Positions 1 to 6,115 of a DNA stretch of 12,943 nt are shown here, in pieces. Positions within the stretch are counted from its first letter, which is position 1; every line of letters begins with the position of its first letter. The stretch comes from CAUYUA01 sp963575675. Its GTDB lineage: Bacteria; Pseudomonadota; Alphaproteobacteria; Azospirillales; Azospirillaceae. The DNA lies in NCBI GenBank assembly GCA_963575675.1, contig CAUYUA010000278.1, forward strand, positions 1 through 12,943, read 5' to 3'. A program made the position numbers and the translations under genes. The notes beneath the pieces were generated by a model that was given only the letters and a program-made list of their open reading frames with translations, was not told where the DNA came from and ran no database searches.

Positions 1-82
1 CGGAGCCGACTGCTAATGTGCTGATTCCGCGCGCAAGAGTGTTTGTGGCGGGGGCGGCGCGTCGGAACAGGGTCCCCGCTTC

Positions 83-292
83 TTAATCCGGGGTGCGGGG
101 GGAGGGGGGGGCGTGGGGGGAGGCGCAATGGGGGGAAAGAGCTGGGATTTCATGGGCGACGGCTTCTGCTGCGTGCATATTCACGTCGAACAACGCGACG
201 TGAGCGCCCGCCGCAGCGAGAGCGCGTCCCATTGCGGCGCCCATTCCTGATCCACCGCCTGTGACGATGGCGGTCATTCCTTGAACTTTCAT
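83..292 (-). pseudogene. Short-chain dehydrogenase/reductase, N-terminal fragment only
   Basis: The first 48 or so residues are a clear SDR Rossmann start. The TGGGSGMG cofactor loop is at residues 11-18, followed by an Ala-rich helix and a second strand (VALFDVN) whose Asp suggests NAD(H) preference. The ATG at 292 has a good ribosome site (AAGGA, 8 nt upstream), so the 5' end looks genuine. After about residue 48 (near 149) the frame becomes a Pro/Ser/His-rich run encoded by a G/C homopolymer tract and stops at 83. No frame from 149 to 1 restores the expected DV or NAG motifs or the YxxxK active site. An intact SDR is about 250 residues, so this is a truncated copy or a gene whose remainder was replaced. 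The start resembles type II 3-hydroxyacyl-CoA dehydrogenases, but substrate cannot be told from this fragment. Confidence 0.7.
88..137 (+). other. G-rich tract with several long G-runs
   Basis: The plus strand carries consecutive runs of 4, 6, 8, 6 and 6 G residues within about 50 bases, separated by one to five other bases. This meets the simple pattern for a G-quadruplex. It lies exactly where the SDR reading frame loses homology. A short inverted repeat (CCCCGC at 74-79, GCGGGG at 95-100) overlaps its left edge. Runs of this kind are also prone to sequencing and assembly error. Confidence 0.55.
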
Positions 293-415
293 GGTCGCGG
301 TCCTTCTTGCATGGTTGCCGTTGCGATCCGCACTTAATTTATGTTTGTCGCGTGGATTCGCATGATCGGACTATATAAGAATAAAATCGAGCGGTATGCG
401 TTGATTGATGTCGCT

Positions 416-952
416 TTAATGTTTGCTTCCGCCGCCTTCGCCTTTCGGCTTTCCTTCCGCTTTACTTTCGTTTTTAGCGCCGCCTTTGGGATTGGAAGAG
501 TCGTTTCCGCCTTTTCCTTGGGCGTCCGTGTTTTCGGTGACGACGCACTCGACATTTTGGAGTTTTTGCTCTCCGAAAAGAGGTTTAAGCGAGTCCGACA
601 AAGATTTGCGTATTGTGTTAATAGGGGTTCTCTGTGTGAGCGAGCCGTAGAGCGTTTGATTAAAGGTTTCGTGAATTTTCGGCAGAATCTCTAGAAATTC
701 GCTGCGAAGGTCTGAGTCTTTGAAAACCAGCTCGATGACGAGGCTGCGAAGACCGTCGATATTTCCTTGATCGAAGGTTTGACTGATGATCTGGAAGCGA
801 ATGACGTCTTTGGGCACGTTTGGGTTTTTGGATTGCGCGCCTCCGGACGCCCACGCTGCGGCGGGGAAGAGGATCGGAGACAACAGCGCCGAACCCAAAC
901 CGAACCAAAGAAGGCTCAAGAATGCGTAGGTGGAAAGCGCGGATCGTTTCAC
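416..952 (-). CDS. Secreted FliL-like periplasmic protein
   Basis: The GTG at 952 is preferred because AGGAG lies 10 nt upstream; the frame stays open to a TTG at 985. It encodes about 178 residues. The first 35 form a signal peptide: a Lys-Arg n-region, a long Leu/Ala/Phe core and an AWA-S cleavage-like site. Residues about 45-140 resemble the periplasmic domain of flagellar FliL: a strand ending in an I-E-L segment, a Leu/Pro-rich helix (EILPKIHETF), a Thr-rich turn, a helix and a final VECVVTE strand. FliL proteins normally keep a TM anchor and associate with flagellar stators; here the N-terminus looks cleavable instead. The last 35 or so residues are a low-complexity Gly/Lys/Ser tail. 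No flagellar genes are adjacent, so the match rests on pattern only; it may be an unrelated exported protein. Confidence 0.6.
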   Translation of the reverse strand: MKRSALSTYAFLSLLWFGLGSALLSPILFPAAAWASGGAQSKNPNVPKDVIRFQIISQTFDQGNIDGLRSLVIELVFKDSDLRSEFLEILPKIHETFNQTLYGSLTQRTPINTIRKSLSDSLKPLFGEQKLQNVECVVTENTDAQGKGGNDSSNPKGGAKNESKAEGKPKGEGGGSKH

Positions 953-1009
953 GGTCAAGAGACTCCTCAGAAGGGATAAAAACAAGACGGGGCCAAGGAC
1001 AAAGCCTCC

Positions 1010-1049
1010 CCCTGAAACCGTTTGTTTTGGCTTATTCCGGGTTTCAGGG
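1010..1049. repeat. 10-bp perfect inverted repeat
   Basis: CCCTGAAACC at 1010-1019 pairs exactly with GGTTTCAGGG at 1040-1049 around a 20-base AT-rich loop. It lies 58 bases upstream of the FliL-like GTG start and 12 bases downstream of the stop of the doubtful minus-strand ORF ending at 1062. It could be an operator, a leader hairpin or a terminator stem, but no T-run follows on either strand. Confidence 0.45.
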
Positions 1050-1061
1050 CGATGACCGCAT

Positions 1062-1298
1062 TTAGAGAGTGCGTTTGATCAGTTCTTCAAGCCATTCCAA
1101 AGAGACGGTCCTTGTACAGAAAACGCCGTCGCTCTGAAACCCAAGATGAATCTTATGAGGATGAAACAGACAAGCCACAGAACAACGACAAGCGACTCCA
1201 GAGGAAGATCGCGATCCACATAAGGGTATGGTTTCATCTCTAGCCCGAAGGGCTGGAAACATAGTCTCTGGACCCGTCCAATTTCTGGGCCCGTCCAA
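1062..1298 (-). CDS. Doubtful small ORF, unknown product
   Basis: This is a 78-residue frame in the 394-base gap between the FliL-like gene and leuC. I do not recognise it. The N-terminal third overlaps the dispersed and tandem repeats at 1253-1301 and does not look like protein. The last 30 or so residues (LGFQSDGVFC through EWLEELIKRTL) have a more protein-like composition, and a 10-bp inverted repeat follows the stop. It could be the tail of a decayed gene. No ribosome site or confident start is visible. Confidence 0.2.
   Translation of the reverse strand: MDGPRNWTGPETMFPALRARDETIPLCGSRSSSGVACRCSVACLFHPHKIHLGFQSDGVFCTRTVSLEWLEELIKRTL
1253..1284 (+). repeat. Dispersed repeat, left copy
   Basis: These 32 bases match the reverse complement of 6064-6095 at 27 positions by hand alignment, including a 12-base identical core AGTCTCTGGACC and an 8-base identical end TCCAATTT. 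Weaker similarity extends 7 bases outward (CGAAGGG here, CGAACGA at the other copy). A small palindrome, AGCCC-GAA-GGGCT at 1242-1254, abuts it. It lies between leuC and the FliL-like gene. Confidence 0.65.
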
Positions 1299-1301
1299 TT
1301 T
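1268..1301. repeat. 17-bp tandem duplication
   Basis: CTGGACCCGTCCAATTT at 1268-1284 is followed directly by CTGGGCCCGTCCAATTT at 1285-1301, one mismatch in 17. The first unit is the inner part of the dispersed repeat; the second is a partial extra copy. It sits 46 bases beyond the leuC stop. Confidence 0.8.
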
Positions 1302-1346
1302 GTTGTTTTACTTTTCTTCGATTGTCGTCATCTCGGGGCGTCGGCC

Positions 1347-2757
1347 TTATTTTCCAAGAAGATCGCGCACGTCGGTCAGGCGCCCGGTCAACGCCGCCGC
1401 CGCCGCCATGATCGGACTGACCAAATGCGTGCGTCCGCCGCGTCCTTGACGTCCTTCGAAATTGCGGTTGGAGGTCGAAGCGCAACGTTGTCCGGGCTCC
1501 AGACGATCGGCGTTCATAGCCAAGCACATCGAACATCCGGGATCGCGCCAATCGAACCCGGCGTTCAAGAAAATGCTGTCCAAGCCTTCTTCTTCGGCCT
1601 GATTCTTCACCAATCCGGAACCGGGAACCACCAAGGCGTGAACGCCATCAGCCACGCGGCGGCCATTTTGGGCGGCGACCAATTGAGCGGCGGCGCGTAA
1701 ATCCTCGATGCGACCGTTGGTGCAGGAGCCGATGAAGACTTTGTCGATCTTGATGTCGGTGAACGGCGTTCCCGAGGTTAGCCCCATATAATCAAGCGCC
1801 CGCTCCGTCGCCTGTTGACGCGCCTGGTCGGCGAAGTCGGAGGGAAAGGGGACTCGTCCGGAAATCGGCAGCACGTCTTGCGGGCTGGTGCCCCAAGTGA
1901 TTTGAGGCTCCAACGTCGAAACGTCCAAAACCTCTTCACGGTCGTAGGTTGCGCCCTCGTCGCTGGGCAACGCGCGCCAAGAGGCGACGGCTTGCTCCCA
2001 AGCGCCTGCTTTGGGAGTCATGGGGCGTCCACACAGATAGTTGAAGGTGACGTCGTCGGGGCGATCAGACCGGCGCGGGCTCCTGCTTCGATAGTCATCT
2101 TGCACACCGTCATCCGCCCCTCCATCGACAGAGCGCGAATCGCAGGGCCGGTGTATTCGATGACGCACCCCGTGCCGCCGGCAGTTCCGATCATGCGGAT
2201 GATCGCCAACGCGATGTTCGGCGGCCCGAGAGCGGGGTTCCGTTGACTTGAATGCGCATGTTGCGCGCGGGCTTTGCAACAGAGTCTGCAGCGAGGACAT
2301 GTTCGACCTCGGAAGTGCCGACGCTGAACGCCAGGGCTCCGAATGCGCCATGAGTCGATGTGTGGCTGTCGCCGCACACGATGGTCATGCCGGGAAGAGT
2401 GAAGCCTTGTTCGGGGCCGACGATATGGACGACGCCTTGGCGGATGTCGTTCATGGGATAATAGGGAACGTCGAAGGCTTTGACGTTTTGCTCCAGGGTT
2501 TCAACCTGGATGCGGCTTTCTTCGTCGACGATGCCCTGATCGCGATTGTTGGTGGGGACGTTATGATCGGCCACGGCCAGCGTGGCGCGTGGGCGGCGAG
2601 CGCGGCGTTGGGCGAGCTGCAAGCCTTCGAACGCCTGTGGACTGGTCACTTCATGGACCAAGTGGCGGTCGATATACAGAACGGATGTCCCGTGTTCTTG
2701 CAGATGGACGGCGTGGTTGTCCCAGATTTTGTCGAACAGAGTGCGCGGCTTAGACAT
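1347..2757 (-). pseudogene. leuC: 3-isopropylmalate dehydratase large subunit, two frameshifts
   Basis: LeuC with LeuD isomerises 2-isopropylmalate to 3-isopropylmalate in leucine synthesis, using a [4Fe-4S] cluster. The ATG at 2757 gives the family start MSKPRTLFDKIW. Homology then runs through three minus-strand frames: 2757 to about 2235 (GDSHTSTHGAFGALAF), about 2235-2060 (IGTAGGTG, SMEGRMTVC), and about 2058-1347 (GSCTNGR, DPGCSMC, RCASTSNRNFEGRQG). The three cluster cysteines are present, near 1724, 1535 and 1526. The second break fits one missing base in a C-run (2058-2061). The first fits loss of about 7 bases near 2219-2240, where about ten residues expected after the NG pair are short. 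Restoring 8 bases gives 473 codons, close to E. coli LeuC (466 residues). No leuD is adjacent. Gene identity is very secure; whether it is truly dead is not. Confidence 0.9.
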
Positions 2758-2898
2758 CTGAATTCTCTTTTGCGTATCGGCCAAAAATAAATGATCCCAA
2801 TGAACGAAGAAAACGCCAAGCTTTTTCTAGCGGTCGGGAGCGCAAGGCTTTGTCCCGTTTCTGTGACGCAGGGATGGGGTCGGTCGTTTTCTTTCGTT

Positions 2899-2930
2899 CA
2901 GCGACGGTACAGATCAGCGACGGTACAGAG
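2899..2930. repeat. 16-bp tandem duplication between leuC and pyrB
   Basis: CAGCGACGGTACAGAT at 2899-2914 is followed directly by CAGCGACGGTACAGAG at 2915-2930, identical in 15 of 16 bases. It lies just downstream of pyrB and upstream of leuC. The rest of the 199-base gap shows no gene. Confidence 0.8.
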
Positions 2931-2956
2931 TGGACTGAGGAGAGAGCGCCCGAAGT

Positions 2957-3897
2957 TCAAGACGTGGACGAACGAATGAGAAGCTCCAGACAGGCCATGC
3001 GCACGGCCACGCCGAATTCGACTTGGTCGAGAATGACGCTGCGGTTGATGTCGTCTGCGACTTCGGAGTCGATCTCGACGCCGCGATTCATTGGGCCCGG
3101 ATGCATGATCAAAGCGTTCGGCTTGGCTGCGGCGAGTTTTCCATAATCAAGACCGAAGAAATGAAAATACTCACGGGTTGAGGGCACGTATTGACCGCTC
3201 ATGCGTTCGAGCTGAAGCCGCAACATCATCACGATGTCGGCGTCGGCGAGCCCGGATTTCATGGAGTGATGAACTTCGACGCCCAAGCCGTGGATGCCGG
3301 TGGGAAGCAAAGTCGTGGGAGCGACGACGCGGACATGGGCGCCCATGGCGTTGAGCAGGTGAATGTTGGATCGAGCGACTCGGCTGTGAAGAATGTCGCC
3401 GCAGATGGTGACGATCAACCCGGAGAGCCGGCCTGTGTGGCGACGGATGGTCAGAGCGTCAAGCAGCGCTTGGGTGGGATGTTCATGATTTCCGTCGCCG
3501 CCATTGATGACGGCGCAGTTGACTTTGTCGGCAAGGAGCTTGACGGCGCCGGATTCAGGATGGCGCACCACCAAGGCGTCGAGGTGCATGGCGTTGAGGG
3601 TCATGGCGGTGTCGATCAGGTCTCGCCCTTTTGGATCGAGCTGTTGGCGACCGCCATGTTGATGACGTCGGCGCCCATGTTTATCGCCAACTCAAACGAG
3701 GTTCGAGTGCGGGTGGAGTTCTCGAAGAAGAGGTTGACAAGAGTGCGACCGGACAAAAGCGCGCTTTTTCGCCCGTCCGGACGCCGGTTTTGATCGACGT
3801 AACCGTCAGCGAGGTCCAGAACGGCGGTGATCTCTGCCGGGCTGAGGCCTTGGATCGCCAACAGATGACGATGTTGGAAGGCGGAGGAGGGCGGCAT
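2957..3897 (-). pseudogene. pyrB: Aspartate carbamoyltransferase catalytic subunit, one frameshift
   Basis: PyrB condenses carbamoyl phosphate with aspartate, the committed step of pyrimidine synthesis. The ATG at 3897 (MPPSSAFQHRHLLAI) matches family starts; the frame stays open to 4038, but that extension is unlike PyrB. The carbamoyl-phosphate loop STRTRTSFE is in the first segment. After KGET the frame stops at 3616, and the next frame resumes at once with LIDTAMTLNAMH and continues through GGDGNHEHPTQALLDAL and MHPGPMNRGVEI to 2957. One missing base in the CC at 3619-3620 explains it. Restoring it gives 314 codons, normal for ATCase. All recognisable active-site segments are kept. pyrC, often next to pyrB, is absent. 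No convincing Shine-Dalgarno site precedes the ATG; GGAG lies 14 nt away. Confidence 0.9.
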
Positions 3898-3937
3898 GGG
3901 GGGACAAAACGCTCCGTTGAAAACAAAATCTCGGGGT

Positions 3938-3998
3938 TTGGGGGTCTTTAGGCCCCAAGCGGCGGGGAATTCAAGAGGAGGGCCGCCTCCACCTCTTG
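3938..3998 (-). promoter_or_regulatory. Two hairpins in the presumed pyrB leader
   Basis: Reading the minus strand toward pyrB, CAAGAGG and CCTCTTG (3992-3998 with 3972-3978) can form one stem, and TTGGGG with CCCCAA (3953-3958 with 3938-3943) a second. An A/T-rich stretch with TTTTGTTTT follows at 3920-3929, about 22 bases before the ATG. The arrangement could be an attenuator-like leader, but the T-rich stretch starts several bases after the stem and no leader peptide was identified. Confidence 0.25.
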
Positions 3999-4030
3999 TC
4001 GCGAAGCGAACACGGTCGTTTACGATCGAC

Positions 4031-4062
4031 GACAACAATCGTCTTGGACAACAATCGTCTTG
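4031..4062. repeat. 16-bp perfect tandem duplication upstream of pyrB
   Basis: GACAACAATCGTCTTG at 4031-4046 is repeated exactly at 4047-4062. The first copy overlaps a small stem, GACGA (4028-4032) with TCGTC (4039-4043). The duplication lies in the 228-base gap between the end of cobJ and the pyrB start. Confidence 0.85.
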
Positions 4063-4125
4063 GATTTTATGACGATCTGGCGTGTTGCCCGACGCGCCTT
4101 GAGAAAAACCTTCAACCCCTTTGTT

Positions 4126-5911
4126 TTATTTGTAACCGCGCGGCGTGTAAACCCACGAACCACTGTGAGCCCGAGGAAGAGCGCAGGTGGCGGTGGAGCC
4201 GATGAGAACCAGGGTAAGCATATCCACTTGGCTTTCATCAAGATCGGAGAGAGTCACGACGCGCACGGATTCGTCATTGCGTCCGAGATTGCGGGCGAGG
4301 ATGACGGGGGTTTCAGGCGGTCGGCGTTTTAGAAGAACCTCTTTGGCTTGTCCGAGCTGGGTGTTGCGCTTGAGAAGCCGGATTGTAAAGCGCGATCACA
4401 AATCGTTCTTCGGCGGCGGCTTGAGCCGTTTTCGATGATCTCCCACGGGGTGAGAAGATCGGAGAGAGAAATAGCGCAGAAATCATGACCGAGCGGGGCG
4501 CCGGCGCGGGCGGCGGCGGCTTGCAGCGCGGATATGCCCGGCGAAACGATGATTTCAACGCGCCGCCAATCGGGACGTTCTTCACGACCGAGCAATTCAA
4601 AGACCAAAGTGGCCATGGCGTAAATGCCGGGGTCTCCGCTGGAGACCAGCGCGACGGCGCGCCCTGTGGCGGCCAACTCCAGAGCGGCGCGGCATCGGGC
4701 TTCCTCTGCGCCGAGATCGAAATCGTGACGGGTTTGGTCTTCGGCGAGCGGGCCGATCATGTCGAGATAGGTGCGGTAACCGACGAGGTCTTGAGAGCGC
4801 CGCAACAAAACATCGACCTCCGGCGTGCGCCATGAGGTTTGGCCTGGGCCGAGGCCGACGATCGCCAAACGGCCGCGTCGCCGCCCGATGACGGACGCGT
4901 CGAGCGGGCCGGGAGCGCGGGCGACGGCGCAGGTGACGCGAGCGGATTTTCGTTTGGAGACCAATAGACGCCCACCGACTCCGGTGGCGGCCAACGCGGC
5001 GGCTTCGGCCACGCCGTGACAGCCGATTTCTTGGAAGACAACCTCGGAAGGCGTTTCCAGGCGCGGGGTTTCGGCTTCGAGCGTTGGAGCGTCGAAAAAG
5101 CGGGCGGGGACTTTAAGAGCGGCGGCGACGGTGTGGATGGCGGGCTCGTCGGCTTTGAGGTCAACCGAGACCACGGCGGCGACAGCGCCTTCGGCGAGGC
5201 CGGCGTCGCGAAGAGTCGCGTGGACCAGGTCGAGGGCTTCGTGAGGATCGGCTCCGCGTTCACAGCCGACGCCGACGACCAACAACGGAGGATGATAGAT
5301 CAAGGTGTGATCGTTTCCGATTTCGGCGCGATCCGTGACGCGCAAAACCAGAGGCCCGGCTGCGGAACGGGGCAAGTGAGCGGATTCAAGCCACGGGGCC
5401 CATCCTCGATGCGCGCCGGGACGCCCGACAGCAACGCGGCGGTGACGCTTTTGGCGTGTTGCGGGTTGGCGAGCGTCCATCCGTGGGGAGGCTGGTCAAG
5501 AGCGACTCCGAATCGGATGTCTCCGGCGGTTGTGATGGCCGCCTCGCAGCCGAGGGCGGCGGCGACCGTTCGAGCGATGTCGTTGGCGCCGTGATGGCCG
5601 CCGAGCAAAGGCACGACGGCTCCGCCGTTTTCGGCGACGGCAAGAACGGGAGGCTCGACGGTTTTGTCAACCAGGAGCTGCGCGATCGATCGGATCAGGA
5701 CGGCGGCGGCGCAAACTCCGACGATGGGAGTTCCGGCAAGAAACAGGGTTCGAAGATGAAGGCCGACATGCTCGAAACGCTCGTCCACGCCGGAGACGCG
5801 ATCGGCGAGTCCGTGGATGCGGGCGCCGGGCAGAGCCGCTGCGACGGACTCGGCGGTGGGCAGGGCGGATTGCGAGAGAAGGATGATGACCGGAGCTTGA
5901 ATCGACGTCAC
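4126..5911 (-). pseudogene. cobJ: CbiG-CobJ cobalamin biosynthesis fusion, about four frameshifts
   Basis: The GTG at 5911 is fixed by a strong GGAGGA 5 nt upstream. The N-terminal half is CbiG-like: LLSQSALPTAESVAAALPGA, then GHHGANDIAR, then the CobE-like part starting LLVVGVGCERGADPHEALDL. The C-terminal half is CobJ, precorrin-3B C17-methyltransferase, which methylates with SAM during corrin ring contraction: GLGPGQTSW, SSGDPGIYAMA, AISLSDLLTPW, ALYNPAS, DMLTLVLIGS, then WVYTPRGYK before the TAA at 4126. Breaks fit one missing C at 5395-5398, one missing A at 4429-4432, one missing A near 4421-4422 (restoring IEKRLKAAAEERF), and a lost CT pair at 4372-4375 (restoring NPASLKRNTQLGQAKEVL). 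Adding five bases gives 597 codons exactly. The fusion is known in alphaproteobacteria. No other cob gene is adjacent. Confidence 0.88.
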
Positions 5912-6055
5912 GATTGTCCTCCGCCGCCGCTGTTTCGGCTGCGTTTTTCCTGAAGTCAAAGCGGGCTTTGGCGCCGCACCGCAAATTCTATCGTGTGTCG
6001 GCGCGTTGGTCTACGGTTATTCGCCATGACGCGCCCCTCGTTTTCCGCATAAGAT

Positions 6056-6105
6056 TTAAAATAAAATTGGAGAGGTCCAGAGACTGTGTCCCCAGTCGTT
6101 CGACC
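6056..6105 (-). terminator. Possible terminator downstream of the coxL-like gene
   Basis: On the minus strand, AGGTC (6105-6101) can pair with GACCT (6078-6074), enclosing an inner stem GACTG/CAGTC (6097-6093 with 6086-6082). A T-rich stretch, CCAATTTTATTTT, follows after a few bases. It begins 10 bases after the coxL stop. The same sequence is the right copy of the dispersed repeat, so termination may be its role or a by-product. Confidence 0.35.
6064..6095 (-). repeat. Dispersed repeat, right copy in inverted orientation
   Basis: Read on the minus strand from 6095, this matches 1253-1284 at 27 of 32 bases, with the shared core AGTCTCTGGACC and TCCAATTT. The two copies face inward around leuC, pyrB and cbiG-cobJ, about 4.84 kb from outer edge to outer edge. 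No target-site duplication is obvious outside them. Confidence 0.65.
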
Positions 6106-6115
6106 TTTTTAGTTT

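Noticed and set aside
61..83. GGAACAGGGTCCCCGC as a further copy of the dispersed repeat.
   Set aside because: Only scattered matches to the GGGGACACAGTC segment; not better than chance by eye.
3..86. Plus-strand open frame entering from the left edge and ending with TAA at 84-86, as the tail of a neighbouring gene.
   Set aside because: Only 27 residues are visible, none recognisable, and GC-rich DNA leaves such frames open by chance.
341..694. A 117-codon plus-strand frame opposite the FliL-like gene.
   Set aside because: It is antisense to a frame with a signal peptide and a ribosome site, and its composition mirrors that gene.
4060..4126. Terminator after cobJ on the minus strand.
   Set aside because: Only a 4-bp stem (GGCG/CGCC) without a T-run was found.
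5016..5594. A 192-codon plus-strand frame opposite cbiG-cobJ, and similar long frames opposite leuC, pyrB and coxL.
   Set aside because: High-GC antisense shadows; conserved motifs all lie on the minus strand.
5912..6055. Cobalamin riboswitch upstream of cbiG-cobJ.
   Set aside because: The short leader shows no recognisable B12-box-like sequence or long structured region.
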